A stretch of 64,000 nt of DNA from Variovorax sp. Root473 (GCF_001426505.1 NZ_LMEV01000017.1:451498-515497), one strand, 5' to 3'; numbered from the stretch's first letter, positions 43,529 to 52,281 are shown. Numbers and translations: made by a program. Notes: generated by a model not told the origin, from the letters alone.

Positions 43529-43580
43529 GGGGGTTTCCTATCCAAGGACGCGTTCGTTTTTAGGTGTGCGGTGTTGTTCA

Positions 43581-43687
43581 GGGCGACGCTCCCGCCGACG
43601 GGGAGCCTTGCTCCGCGAATGTCCTCCGCCCTGCGGGCTCCCCTTGATTTCGCTGCGCAAGGCACCCCATCGACGTGAGCGTTGGGC
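43581..43687. repeat. Palindromic intergenic repeat (REP/MITE-like)
   Basis: Two 39-base arms, 43581-43619 and 43649-43687, are inverted copies of each other at 30 of 39 positions; the inner 20 bases match at 17. The inner arm begins GGGGAGCCTTGCTCCGCGAA, and the partner reads TTCGCTGCGCAAGGCACCCC. The 29-base centre has its own small GCCC/GGGC stem. It lies between the MBL gene and an SDR remnant. No transposase is nearby. I saw no second copy in the window. Confidence 0.65.
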
Positions 43688-43706
43688 AGTGCGGCTGTTG
43701 ATCGGT

Positions 43707-43760
43707 CGCACACCACCGCCGCGCAATAGCGAGGCCGATGCCGCGCGCACCGCCGGTCAC
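43707..43760 (-). pseudogene. Remnant of an SDR gene (nucleotide-binding motif only)
   Basis: Leftward reading from a GTG gives VTGGARGIGLAIARRWCA, matching the TGGxxGIG cofactor motif and first helix of a short-chain dehydrogenase. After that the sequence no longer resembles the family and within 20 bp meets the palindromic repeat. The remnant starts at the stop codon of the SnoaL-like gene (4-bp overlap), as a translationally coupled SDR gene would. Confidence 0.55.
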
Positions 43761-44260
43761 GTCGTGATTGCCTCAGGTCGCGGGGCCGTCTGGCCGAGCA
43801 GCCCGGCAACCAGCCCGCCCACCATTCCCGCGGGCACGCCCACCAGCAGCTGGCGCAGCATCGTCAGCGTGTCGAAGTACACGCGCTCGCAGACCAGCCG
43901 GTCGCCCTCGAAGATGAAGAAGGCGTTCATGCGGCAGCGAAAGCTGTTGCCCGTCGGCGGCAGGCCCTTGAGCGGGCCGCGGTGCGTGCCGAGCAGCCAG
44001 AACTCCACGATCACCGAATCGTCGGCATGGCGCAGCTGGATGATCTCGTGGCGCTGGTCAGGGAAGGCGCGGCGCGTGTCGGTGTAGTACTGGCGCACGT
44101 CGGCGATGCCGTCGTGCACCTCGCCGCTGGGAATCAGCTCGTAGTGCGGATGCGGGAAGGTGCCCAGCACCGCATCGAAATCCTGCCGCGTCTCGTCGGC
44201 GAAATGGTCGAGCACGAGGCGCTCGCGGCGGGCTTGAAGTTCGGTGAGGGGTGTGTTCAT
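43757..44260 (-). CDS. SnoaL-like / NTF2-fold protein (ester cyclase-like)
   Basis: A 167-residue protein of the NTF2-like fold. The pattern RQDFDAVLGTFPHPHYELIPSGEVHDGIADVRQYYTDTRRAFPDQRHEIIQLRHADDSVIVEFWLLGTHRGPLKGLPPTGNSFRCRM is typical of SnoaL-like polyketide-cyclase relatives, which act on small hydrophobic acids or esters or have no known reaction. The ATG at 44260 was chosen; another lies 5 codons upstream. It is the first gene of the leftward run and is divergent from the Crp/Fnr gene, its possible regulator. Confidence 0.8.
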   Translation of the reverse strand: MNTPLTELQARRERLVLDHFADETRQDFDAVLGTFPHPHYELIPSGEVHDGIADVRQYYTDTRRAFPDQRHEIIQLRHADDSVIVEFWLLGTHRGPLKGLPPTGNSFRCRMNAFFIFEGDRLVCERVYFDTLTMLRQLLVGVPAGMVGGLVAGLLGQTAPRPEAITT

Positions 44261-44402
44261 CGGGGTGTGCTCCATGTGACAGGGAATGACGCAGGCCCCG
44301 GGTTGCTGCGAATGCACTGGGCGGGGCTCGCTGCGTACTATCGGCACGCCCTACAAACAAGACTGTCCGGTGTTGGCAATCGCCGCTCCGGACAAACCCG
44401 CG

Positions 44403-45125
44403 ATGCCACGCACGCCCACGCCATCGAGCCACCCCGAGCCAGACGCACAGCCGTCCCCCGTGCACAACAGCGACATGCGGCTGGCCGACGACGTGCAGCA
44501 GCGGCTGCTGGCCGTGGCGCACCGGCGCACGCTGGCGCGCGGCGAGTCGCTCTTTCACAAGGGCTCGTCGCCCGATGCGCTGTTCGGCGTGGTCGGCGGC
44601 TCGCTGCGCGTGAGCGTGGTCGCACCGGGCGGGCGCGAAGCGGTGATTGCGATGCTCGAACCCGGCCACTGGTTCGGCGAGGTCTCCTTGCTGGTGGGGC
44701 GCGAGCGCGTCTACGACACCTGCGCGGTCGACACCACCGAGATGGCCGTGGTCGCCGCGGCCGACTTCCACCGGCTGGTGGCCGACCATCCCGATGTGCA
44801 CATGGCCTTCACGCGGCTCGTGTGCCTGCGGCTGCGCCAGGCGCTGGCCTGGATCGACGACGTGATCCTGATGCCGCTGCCCGTGCGGCTCGCGCACCGG
44901 CTGCTCACGCTGGATGCGCGTGCGGTCGCGCCGGCGCAGGACGGCGGCGGCACGCTGCTGGGCGTGTCGCAGGAAGACCTGGCGTTCATGCTCGGCGTGT
45001 CGCGCCAGAGCGTGAACCGGCTGCTGAAGCTGTGGGAAGAGGACGGCACGCTGCGCGTGCGCTACCGCAGCGTGGAGCTGCTCGACCGTACGCAACTGGA
45101 GCAGCACGCGGCCACGCCGCGCTGA
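44403..45125 (+). CDS. Crp/Fnr family transcriptional regulator
   Basis: A 240-residue regulator. The N-terminal cyclic-nucleotide-binding-type jelly roll includes LARGESLFHKGSSPDALFGVVGGSLRVSV and LEPGHWFGEVSLLVGRERVYD; the C-terminal helix-turn-helix is VSQEDLAFMLGVSRQSVNRLLKLWEEDGTLRVRY. No Fe-S cysteine cluster of Fnr type is seen. The start at 44403 is one of several in-frame ATGs and gives a Pro-rich leader before the fold. It is divergent from the SnoaL-like gene and may regulate that unit; the effector is unknown. Confidence 0.88.
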   Translation: MPRTPTPSSHPEPDAQPSPVHNSDMRLADDVQQRLLAVAHRRTLARGESLFHKGSSPDALFGVVGGSLRVSVVAPGGREAVIAMLEPGHWFGEVSLLVGRERVYDTCAVDTTEMAVVAAADFHRLVADHPDVHMAFTRLVCLRLRQALAWIDDVILMPLPVRLAHRLLTLDARAVAPAQDGGGTLLGVSQEDLAFMLGVSRQSVNRLLKLWEEDGTLRVRYRSVELLDRTQLEQHAATPR

Positions 45126-45138
45126 ACGCGGCCGGGGT

Positions 45139-46125
45139 TCAGTCCATCCGCGCGCCCGAGGCCTTCACCGCCTTGTCCCAGCGCGGCGTCTCCGTCGCGA
45201 GGAAGCGTGCGAAGTCCTCGCTGCCCAGGTAGGCCGGGTCCGCGCCCTGGCTCACCATGCGCTCGCGCACCTCGGGGCTGGTCAGCACCTGCCTGAATGC
45301 ATCGCTGAGCCTGGCGACCACGTCCTTGGGCGTGTCCTTCGGCGCAAGGAAGCCGTAGAAGCCCACCACCTCGAAGCCCTTGACGCCCGACTCGATGACG
45401 GTCGGCACGTCGGGCAGCGCGGGGTTGCGCTCGCGGCTGGTCACGGCCAGCGCGCGCACCTTGCCCTGCTTGTGATAGTTGGCGGCCTGCGGAATCGACT
45501 CGGCCATGAACTGCACCTGTCCGCCCATCAGGTCGGTGAAGGCCGGCGCGCTGCCGCGGTAGGGGATGTGCACCATGAAGAGGCCGGTCGCGGTCTTGAA
45601 CATCTCGGGCACGAGGTGGCTGATGCCGCCGTTGCCCGCCGAGCCGTAGTTGACCTGGCCCGGCCGCGCCTTGGCGTAGTCGATGAACTGCTTGAGGTTC
45701 TGCACCGGCAGCTTGGGCGTGACCAGCAGCGCCAGCGGCTGCATGGCGGTGCGCGCAATGGGCACGAAGTCGCGCTGCGTGTTGTAGGGCAGCTTGCTGT
45801 AGAGCGCGCCGTTGATCACCGCCACGCCGGTGTTGGCCAGCATGAGCGTGTAGCCGTCCGCCTGGCTCTTGGCGACCGCGTCGGCACCGACCGAGCCGCC
45901 CGCGCCGGGCTTGTAGTCGACGATCAGCGGCTGGCCGAGCACGGCCTGCAGCTTGTCGGTCAGCAGGCGCGCGTGCTGGTCGAGCGGGCCGCCGGCCGGG
46001 AAGCCGATGACGACCTTGATCGGCTTGTCGGGGTAGGCGGCCAGGGCCGCCGTGGGGCCGAACGTGCCAAATGCGCCGAGGGCGAAAGAAAGGACCGCTG
46101 ATGCGGTCCGGGTGGGCTTGCTCAT
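45139..46125 (-). CDS. Bug-family tripartite tricarboxylate transport substrate-binding protein
   Basis: A 328-residue periplasmic binding protein. A signal peptide ends near AALAA-YPDKPIKVVIGFPAGGPLDQHARLL, the classic Bug opening. YGSAGNGGISHLVPEMFKTATGLFMVHIPYRGSAPAFTDLMGGQVQFM is the second family signature with the ligand-contact PYRGSAPA. Burkholderiales genomes carry many such orphan receptors. No TctA/TctB permease is nearby. It is convergent with the Crp/Fnr gene, 13 bp apart. Confidence 0.94.
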   Translation of the reverse strand: MSKPTRTASAVLSFALGAFGTFGPTAALAAYPDKPIKVVIGFPAGGPLDQHARLLTDKLQAVLGQPLIVDYKPGAGGSVGADAVAKSQADGYTLMLANTGVAVINGALYSKLPYNTQRDFVPIARTAMQPLALLVTPKLPVQNLKQFIDYAKARPGQVNYGSAGNGGISHLVPEMFKTATGLFMVHIPYRGSAPAFTDLMGGQVQFMAESIPQAANYHKQGKVRALAVTSRERNPALPDVPTVIESGVKGFEVVGFYGFLAPKDTPKDVVARLSDAFRQVLTSPEVRERMVSQGADPAYLGSEDFARFLATETPRWDKAVKASGARMD

Positions 46126-46167
46126 GATCCGTCTCCTTTTTTGTGGAGACGATCATAAGCAGCGCGG

Positions 46168-46608
46168 TCAGCTGGCCAGCGTGGCCTTCAGCGTGATCTC
46201 GGGCACGCTCGCCAGTGCCTTCGACAGCGGGCAACCGGCCTTGGCGGCGGCGGCGATTTCCTGGAACTTCGCTTCGTCGAGGTTCGGCACGGCCGCGTCC
46301 AGTTCGAGCTGGATGCGGTCGATCTTGAAGCCGGCGCCGTCCTTGGCCAGCCGCACGGCGGCCTTGGTGTCGATGCGCGTCGCAGTCAGGCCTGCCGCTT
46401 CCAGCGCGAAGGCAAAGGCCATCGTCAGGCAGGCCGCATGGGCCGCGCCGACGATTTCCTCGGGGTTGGTGCCGCGCTTGTCGTCCTCGAAGCGGCTGGC
46501 GAAGCCGTAGGGGTAGTCTTTCAGGGCGCCGGTCTCGGTGCTGACCAGACCTTTGCCGGTCTTGCCGGCGCCTTCCCAGTGAACGCTTGCGTGCTTGTCT
46601 GCTGCCAT
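46168..46608 (-). CDS. osmC: OsmC family peroxiredoxin-like protein
   Basis: A 146-residue OsmC protein that reduces organic hydroperoxides. The two redox cysteines lie in AAHAACLTMAFAFAL and KAGCPLSKAL, and the start HASVHWEGAGKTGKGLVSTETGAL is typical of the OsmC branch. The ATG at 46608 was preferred because AAGGA lies 6 bp upstream; another ATG two codons earlier overlaps that site. It sits 43 bp upstream of the Bug receptor gene. Confidence 0.93.
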   Translation of the reverse strand: MAADKHASVHWEGAGKTGKGLVSTETGALKDYPYGFASRFEDDKRGTNPEEIVGAAHAACLTMAFAFALEAAGLTATRIDTKAAVRLAKDGAGFKIDRIQLELDAAVPNLDEAKFQEIAAAAKAGCPLSKALASVPEITLKATLAS

Positions 46609-46717
46609 GGACATTCCTTCAGTCAGGTGGAGGGTGGATCGGAGCGAGAACCGCAGGTATCGCTCCGAAATCCGCGCCTGTCTGTAGTCGCAGGGCGCAT
46701 CGCATCGGGGGCCGATG

Positions 46718-47263
46718 TCAGCCGCCGTGCACGCCCCAGGTGCTGCGCTTGAGCTGGCCCCGGACTTCGCCGCCCGGCCAGGCCGGGGTCGACACGCTCA
46801 CATACCAGAGGCCGGCCATCAGGTCGGCCATCTGGGCGGGCGTCAGCCGGCTCGTGCCGGTCCGTTCGTAGCCGGCGCCGTCGTTGCGCGGCTCCCCTTC
46901 GCTGCGTAGCGGCAGCTGGATCGCCAGCGGGCCATTGCTGCCCGTGGCGGCGGGGCCGTAGAAGCCGACGACCGTTGGCGGCCCGCTCAGGCGCGCGGCG
47001 TTCACGCGCCATTCGAACACCCCGGTGGCCAGCGTCAGGGTGCCGGCCGCCGAGCCACCGGCCTTGCCCTTGTGCGGCGGGACCACGTCCTCGGTCCCGA
47101 GCCAGCAGTCGGCCACGAACCATGTCGGTGGTTCCTTGGACGGCTGCTCCGTCGCCGGGGCCGACATGCCGAACCGGGGGACCCTCGAGCAGCCCGCCGC
47201 GGCCAGGGCGGCACCCAAGAGGGCGATGCGTCGGCGCAAGGTGGGGCGGGCGGGATCGGGCAT
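46718..47263 (-). CDS. CHRD domain lipoprotein
   Basis: A 181-residue exported protein. The N-terminus PTLRRRIALLGAALAAAGC ends in a lipobox, so it is a lipoprotein. The mature part resembles a CHRD domain (TLTLATGVFEWRVNAARLSGPPTVVGFYGPAATGSNGPLAIQL, then MADLMAGLWYVSVSTPAWPGGEVRGQL), where the closing WYVxVxTxxxPGGEIRGQL is the recognised motif. CHRD domains have no settled function in bacteria. The ATG at 47263 opens the signal peptide. It is leftward and ends 109 bp from OsmC. Confidence 0.82.
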   Translation of the reverse strand: MPDPARPTLRRRIALLGAALAAAGCSRVPRFGMSAPATEQPSKEPPTWFVADCWLGTEDVVPPHKGKAGGSAAGTLTLATGVFEWRVNAARLSGPPTVVGFYGPAATGSNGPLAIQLPLRSEGEPRNDGAGYERTGTSRLTPAQMADLMAGLWYVSVSTPAWPGGEVRGQLKRSTWGVHGG

Positions 47264-47466
47264 GGCAGGCACAGGTGAAGCGGAGCCCGCACGATAGCCG
47301 ATGCGCCTGTACATACCCGACGTACGAAGAATGGGCGTCGCCAAGGTGACGCCCCGGGGGCTTCCCCGATGGGAGCGGCGGCCGGTGCGGCTTAGGCTGG
47401 CGCACTGCGCCTTTTTCGCACCGCTTTCCTTTCCCCTCTCCTTCCTCCTCCGCCTGTTCACAGACC

Positions 47467-49164
47467 ATGCAACCACGCCCGCATTACAAGTTCTGGCCCA
47501 AGCGCCTCCCGCATTCGATCACCGTCCCCGCCACCTCGCTGTGGCACAACCTCGCGACCTCGGCGGCGCGCTATCCCGACAAGGCCGCGCTGGTCTTCTT
47601 CGGCCGCGTGCTGAGCTACCGCGAGGTGGCCGACCAGGTCGAGCGGCTGGCCGGCACGCTGCATGCGCTGGGCGTGCAGCGCGGCGACCGCGTGGTGCTG
47701 AACATGCAGAACTGCCCGCAGCTGGTGATCGCGCATTTCGCCATCCTGCGCGCCAACGCCGTCGTGGTGCCGGTCAACCCGATGAACCGGGCCGAAGAGC
47801 TCAAGCACTACATCGTCGACCCCGACGCCAAGGTGGCGATCACCACCGGCGACCTCGCGGCCGAGCTGGCCAAGGCCAGCGACGCACTGCCGCCCGAGCA
47901 GCGCCTGTCGCACCTCATCGTGACGCAGTTCACCGACGCCTTCGATGCCCATGTGACCGGCGACGACGCCCCCGCGCCGGCGTGGGCCGACTGGCTCGGC
48001 ACGCGCCACCCGCTGCCCGCGCTGGCCGACGGCCGGGTCATGGCGTGGACCGACGCGCTCGCGGCCGGCCACCCCGCGCCCGCGCACGTGGTGGGCGCCA
48101 ACGACATGGCGCTGCTGCCCTACACCAGCGGCACCACCGGCCTGCCCAAGGGCTGTGTGCACCACCATTCGAGCCTCATGCACAACGCGATGGCCGGCCA
48201 GCTCTGGGGCCAGGCCACGTCGGAGGCGGTGGTGCTGGCCGTGGTGCCGATGTTCCACATCACCGGCGTGGTGAGCATGATGCACACCTCGATCCTCGCG
48301 GCGGCCACGCTGGTCATCATGCCGCGCTGGGACCGCGACGTGGCGGGTCGGCTCATCTCGCGCTGGAAGGTCACGAGCTGGACCAACATCCCCACCATGG
48401 TCATCGACCTCATGGCCAGCCCCAACTTCGCCAGCTACGACCTCACGAGCATGACCCACATCGGCGGCGGCGGCGCGGCCATGCCGCAGGCCGTGGCGCA
48501 GCGCCTGTTCGAGCAGTACGGCCTGAAGTACCAGGAAGGCTACGGCCTCACCGAAACGGCCGCACCCTCGCACACCAACCCCTCGGACCACCCCAAGCAG
48601 CAGTGCCTGGGCATCCCGTTCATGAGCACCGACGCGCGCGTGGTCGACCCCGACACGCTGCAGGAGATGCCCATCGGCGAATCGGGCGAGATCATCATCC
48701 ACGGCCCCGAGGTGTTCCAGGGCTACTGGAAGCGTCCTGACGCCACCAAGGCCGCCTTCGTCGAGTTCGAGGGCAAGCGCTTCTTCCGTTCGGGCGACAT
48801 GGGCCGCATGGACGAGGAGGGCTATTTCTTCATCACCGACCGCCTCAAACGCATGATCAACGCGAGCGGCTTCAAGGTGTGGCCGGCCGAGGTCGAGCTG
48901 CTGATGTTCCGCCACCCTGCGATCCAGGAAGCCTGCGTCATCTCGACCAAGGACGACTACCGCGGCGAATCGGTCAAGGCGGTGGTCGTCTTGCGTGCCA
49001 CGCACAAGGACACGACCGAGCAGCAGATCATCGACTGGTGCCGCGAGAACATGGCGGTCTACAAGATTCCGCGCAAGGTTCAATTCGTCGATGCGCTGCC
49101 CAAGAGCGGCAGCGGCAAGGTGATGTGGCGTCTGCTGCAGGAGGCCGAGCAGCCGGCGGCCTGA
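47467..49164 (+). CDS. Long-chain acyl-CoA synthetase (AMP-forming)
   Basis: A 565-residue adenylate-forming enzyme that activates a carboxylic acid with ATP and CoA. Core motifs: ALLPYTSGTTGLPKGCVH (A3), NIPTMVIDLMASP, GYGLTETAAPSHTNP (A5), FFRSGDMGRMDEEGYFFITDRLKRMINASGFKVWP (A7-A8) and the catalytic Lys in PKSGSGKVMWR (A10). Length and motifs suit medium/long-chain fatty acyl substrates. A terminator follows. It is divergent from the CHRD gene, about 200 bp apart. Confidence 0.92.
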   Translation: MQPRPHYKFWPKRLPHSITVPATSLWHNLATSAARYPDKAALVFFGRVLSYREVADQVERLAGTLHALGVQRGDRVVLNMQNCPQLVIAHFAILRANAVVVPVNPMNRAEELKHYIVDPDAKVAITTGDLAAELAKASDALPPEQRLSHLIVTQFTDAFDAHVTGDDAPAPAWADWLGTRHPLPALADGRVMAWTDALAAGHPAPAHVVGANDMALLPYTSGTTGLPKGCVHHHSSLMHNAMAGQLWGQATSEAVVLAVVPMFHITGVVSMMHTSILAAATLVIMPRWDRDVAGRLISRWKVTSWTNIPTMVIDLMASPNFASYDLTSMTHIGGGGAAMPQAVAQRLFEQYGLKYQEGYGLTETAAPSHTNPSDHPKQQCLGIPFMSTDARVVDPDTLQEMPIGESGEIIIHGPEVFQGYWKRPDATKAAFVEFEGKRFFRSGDMGRMDEEGYFFITDRLKRMINASGFKVWPAEVELLMFRHPAIQEACVISTKDDYRGESVKAVVVLRATHKDTTEQQIIDWCRENMAVYKIPRKVQFVDALPKSGSGKVMWRLLQEAEQPAA

Positions 49165-49241
49165 GGAGGCCCGCGGGGGGCGGCGCGCTTTTCCGGCGCC
49201 GGGCATGACCCTTTTTTCGTTCTCGTCGGTCATGTAGGGGT

Positions 49242-49265
49242 GGGCGCAATTCGCGCCCGGTTTTT
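49242..49265 (+). terminator. Rho-independent terminator after the acyl-CoA synthetase gene
   Basis: GGGCGC (49242-49247) and GCGCCC (49253-49258) pair across AATTC and are followed by GGTTTTT. It ends 9 bp before the DUF3649 start, separating the two transcription units. Confidence 0.75.
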
Positions 49266-49274
49266 CCGACCCCG

Positions 49275-49589
49275 ATGAACACCCGCACGTCGTCCTCCTT
49301 CTCCTCTCTTTCTCCCGTCCTGCGCCTCGTGTCCCGCGTCGCGGCCGCCGTGTTCGGCGGCTACGCGCTGGCCTCGGCCGTTGCCATCTTCCTGGCCGCC
49401 GTCCTGCCGTCCGGCCGCGCAGAGGCTGTGCTCGGGGGCATGCAGTTCAGCTTTGCGGTCTACACCCTGGCCGTGATCTGGGCGTTCGCGCCCGTGTCAC
49501 TGCGCCGCGCCTGGGCCGGCCTGCTGCTGCCGGCCGTGGTGCTGGCCGGACTTGGTTTCGTGCTGCACGGCGCGGGAGGCGGGGCATGA
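49275..49589 (+). CDS. DUF3649 domain-containing membrane protein
   Basis: A 104-residue inner-membrane protein with about three hydrophobic segments (VSRVAAAVFGGYALASAVAIFLAAVLP; FSFAVYTLAVIWAFAPV; GLLLPAVVLAGLGFVLH). This pattern and its place directly before a PepSY-TM gene match the DUF3649 proteins of iron-siderophore reduction operons. Its stop overlaps the PepSY gene start by 4 bp. Confidence 0.82.
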   Translation: MNTRTSSSFSSLSPVLRLVSRVAAAVFGGYALASAVAIFLAAVLPSGRAEAVLGGMQFSFAVYTLAVIWAFAPVSLRRAWAGLLLPAVVLAGLGFVLHGAGGGA

Positions 49590-51220
49590 GCGCGCAGGCA
49601 ACCAGCGCACCGTCGCAGGCCAGTTTCCGCCAGGCCCAGGCCTGGCTGCACACCTGGTGCGGCTTGTGGTTCTCGTGGCTGCTGTTCGCGGTGTTCCTCA
49701 CTGGCACGCTGGCGGTGTTCGACGAGCCCATCAGCCACTGGATGACGCCGGAGCACCACGCCGAGGAAGCCGCTGCAGCGGCGAAGAAGGAGAAGCAGAA
49801 GGGCGAGCCCACCGCAGACCGCGCGCAGCGCCTGGCCTGGGGCATGGCCTACATGGCCGAGCACCACCCGGGCGCCCCGATGTGGGAGCTGTGGCCTTCG
49901 CACGCGCAGGGCGGCGGCGAACTGCGCGTGTTCTGGTTCGATGCCAACCGGCAGTACGTGGGCGTCACGCTTGACCCCGTCACCGGCAAGCCGCTGAACG
50001 AGGAGCCCGGCCACGCGGCACGCGCCACGCTTGGCGGCCACCACTTCGTCGACTTTCACTACGAGCTGCATGCCGGCACCGTCGGCCTGTGGATCGTCGG
50101 CATCGCCACGATGGCGATGCTGGTCGCGCTGGTGTCGGGTGTCATCACGCACAAGCGCATCTTCAAGGACTTCTTCACCTTCCGGCCCAGGAAGGGCCAG
50201 CGCAGCTGGCTCGACGCGCACAACGCCGTGGCGGTGCTGACGCTGCCCTTCCAGTTCATGATCGCCTACACCGGCCTCGTGATCTCGGGCACCAGCTTCA
50301 TGCCGGCCCCCAAGGTGCTGCACTACGGCACGGGCCCGGCGGCGCAGATGCGCTTCATGTCGGAGCTGAGTGACAGCGAAAACCCCGTCGCCACCGGCCG
50401 CGCGATGCCCGTGCCTGTGCTCGAACCGTTCGCCGCGCGCGGCCAGGAGCGCATGGGCCAGCCCGTGCGCGCGGTCGTCATCGACCAGCCGGGCGACGCG
50501 GGCGCGCGCATCGGCGTGTACGGATGGAACGGCGACGACGACTCGCTGCGCCGGCTCAGCGCGGCCACCACCGGCATGGTGCAGTTCTCGGCCGCCACCG
50601 GCGAGGTGCAGCGCGTGCGCCTGCCGGGCGCCGCGCACGGCGGCGCGGCCATGACCGCGCAGTCGGCCATGGGCGGGCTGCACATGGTCACCTTCGGCGG
50701 CTGGCCGATGAAGTGGCTCTACTTTTTGTGCGGCCTCGCGGGCACCGCGATGATGGGTTCGGGCGCGGTGCTGTTCATCGTGAAGCGCCGCCAGAAGCAT
50801 CTGGGCGAGTTCGGCGGCGCGACCGCGCGGGTCTATCGGTTGATCGAAGCGCTGAACGTGGCGGCCATCGCCGGACTGGCCATCGCCTGCGTGGGCTACC
50901 TGTGGGCCAACCGATTGGTGCCGGTGGGCATCGGGCATCGCGCCGAGCGCGAGCTGCAGGTCTTCTTCGCGCTGTGGGCGATGGCGCTGGTGCATGCCTT
51001 CGTGCGGCAGCCGGCGCGCGCGTGGCGCGAACAGCTGGGTGCATTGGCCGCGCTGTGCCTGCTGCTGCCGGGACTCAATTTCGTGACCACGGGCGATCAC
51101 CTGCTGGCGCAGCTGCTGCGCAGTGATTGGGAAAGCCTCGGCGTCGAGCTGGGCGCCGTGGCCTGCGGCCTTGCGGCGCTGGGCACGCTGCGTCATCTGC
51201 TGCAAAGGGGGGCGCGATGA
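49586..51220 (+). CDS. PepSY-associated TM protein (siderophore-iron reductase-like)
   Basis: A 544-residue inner-membrane protein. After LHTWCGLWFSWLLFAVFLTGTLAVFDEPISHWM come a periplasmic PepSY-like region, TVGLWIVGIATMAMLVALVSGVITHKRIFKDFFTFRPRKGQRSWLDAHNAVAVLTLPFQFMIAYTGLVI with conserved histidines (HKR, DAHN) for possible haem, and further helices. Such proteins are thought to move electrons to ferric siderophores in the periplasm. It is flanked by DUF3649 and DUF3325 genes, each overlapping by 4 bp. Confidence 0.88.
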   Translation: MSAQATSAPSQASFRQAQAWLHTWCGLWFSWLLFAVFLTGTLAVFDEPISHWMTPEHHAEEAAAAAKKEKQKGEPTADRAQRLAWGMAYMAEHHPGAPMWELWPSHAQGGGELRVFWFDANRQYVGVTLDPVTGKPLNEEPGHAARATLGGHHFVDFHYELHAGTVGLWIVGIATMAMLVALVSGVITHKRIFKDFFTFRPRKGQRSWLDAHNAVAVLTLPFQFMIAYTGLVISGTSFMPAPKVLHYGTGPAAQMRFMSELSDSENPVATGRAMPVPVLEPFAARGQERMGQPVRAVVIDQPGDAGARIGVYGWNGDDDSLRRLSAATTGMVQFSAATGEVQRVRLPGAAHGGAAMTAQSAMGGLHMVTFGGWPMKWLYFLCGLAGTAMMGSGAVLFIVKRRQKHLGEFGGATARVYRLIEALNVAAIAGLAIACVGYLWANRLVPVGIGHRAERELQVFFALWAMALVHAFVRQPARAWREQLGALAALCLLLPGLNFVTTGDHLLAQLLRSDWESLGVELGAVACGLAALGTLRHLLQRGAR

Positions 51221-51573
51221 CGACGGTGTGGGCTTCGTTGCTCGGCTTTGCGCTGGCGTATGCAGGCATGGCGAGCCTGAGCTTTGCCATGGACCGGCAC
51301 CACGAGCAACTCACGCGAGGGCGTGAAGTGCCGGCGCGTCGGCGCACGGCTTTGCGCATGATCGGCGCTGTCTTGCTGGTCGCGGCCGTCGCGCCTTGCA
51401 TGATGGCGTGGGGCCGGACCGTTGGACTGGTCGCGTGGCTGGGCTTTCTGTCGGCGGGAGCCTTGCCGGTGGCGCTGCTGTTGCCGTACCGGCCGCGTGC
51501 GGTGGCCTGGGGCGCGGGGGCTGCGGCCGTGGTGGGTGGTGCGGGGCTCGTGCTGGTGCTGGCCTTGCGCTAG
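51217..51573 (+). CDS. DUF3325 domain-containing membrane protein
   Basis: A 118-residue membrane protein with about four hydrophobic segments. MTTVWASLLGFALAYAGMASLSFAMDRHHEQLTRGREVPARRR is the DUF3325 start, and the family is found after PepSY-TM genes in iron-uptake operons. Translation is coupled to the PepSY gene through an ATGA overlap, which decided the start at 51217. Role inferred from context only. Confidence 0.82.
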   Translation: MTTVWASLLGFALAYAGMASLSFAMDRHHEQLTRGREVPARRRTALRMIGAVLLVAAVAPCMMAWGRTVGLVAWLGFLSAGALPVALLLPYRPRAVAWGAGAAAVVGGAGLVLVLALR

Positions 51574-51678
51574 CGTCATCAGCGAAGACGAAAACAAATG
51601 CATTCCGCAGGGCGGCGCGTTCACTTCGCACCGAGAATCGTCGGCCATTCCCGGCCCCGTGTTCCGTTCCCTTTCCGC

Positions 51679-52251
51679 ATGCGCTTTCGCCCCGTCTTCC
51701 TGCTTCTTTTCCTCGGTCTTTCCATCCCGTTGCTGAGCCACGCCGCGTCGCCGCGCACCTGCCTCGTCGTCGGCGTGAGCGATGGCGACACGCTCACCGC
51801 GCGCTGCGGCCGCAGCGGCGCGTACGAACAGGTCAAGGTGCGCATTGCCGCGATCGACGCGCCCGAGAAAGCGCAGCCCTATGGCCAACGCAGCCGCCAG
51901 GCGCTGAGCCGCCTGTGCTACGCCGAGAAGGCCGTCATCACCGAGCGCGACATCGACCGCTACGGCCGCACCGTGGCCGACGTGCGCTGCAACGGCGAAG
52001 ACGCGGGCCGCCGCATGGTGGCCGAGGGCTGGGCCTGGGTGTACGACTACCACGGCATCGCGAAGAAGCGCGGTGGCGACCTGTTCCGGCTCGAGGCCAC
52101 GGCACGCGCGCAGCACCTGGGCCTGTGGGCCGACACGGCGCCGACACCGCCGTGGGACTGGCGACGCGAGCGGCGGGAGCCGCCGCGCAACCACCACAAC
52201 AACGGTGGTTTGCATCCGTGGGGCGATGTGCGCTTCGAACCCTTGTCATGA
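51679..52251 (+). CDS. Thermonuclease-like (SNase) secreted protein
   Basis: A 190-residue exported protein. The signal peptide is MRFRPVFLLLFLGLSIPLLSHA. The staphylococcal-nuclease fold is recognised in VVGVSDGDTLTARC, VKVRIAAIDAPEKAQPYGQRSRQALSRL, DRYGRTVADVRCNGEDAGRRMVAEGWAWVY, covering the Asp/Arg residues of the active site (DGDT, RIAAIDAPE, DRYGR). It probably degrades extracellular or periplasmic nucleic acid. The C-terminus is His/Asn/Pro-rich (PPRNHHNNGGLHPWG). It stands alone, 106 bp after DUF3325. Confidence 0.9.
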   Translation: MRFRPVFLLLFLGLSIPLLSHAASPRTCLVVGVSDGDTLTARCGRSGAYEQVKVRIAAIDAPEKAQPYGQRSRQALSRLCYAEKAVITERDIDRYGRTVADVRCNGEDAGRRMVAEGWAWVYDYHGIAKKRGGDLFRLEATARAQHLGLWADTAPTPPWDWRRERREPPRNHHNNGGLHPWGDVRFEPLS

Positions 52252-52281
52252 GCGCCTGACGAGGCGTCGCGATTCAACGGG

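Noticed and set aside
40505..43678. A 1057-codon rightward ORF opposite the GntR, MFS and MBL genes
   Set aside because: Arises from GC-rich third-position bias on the coding strand; no recognisable domain.
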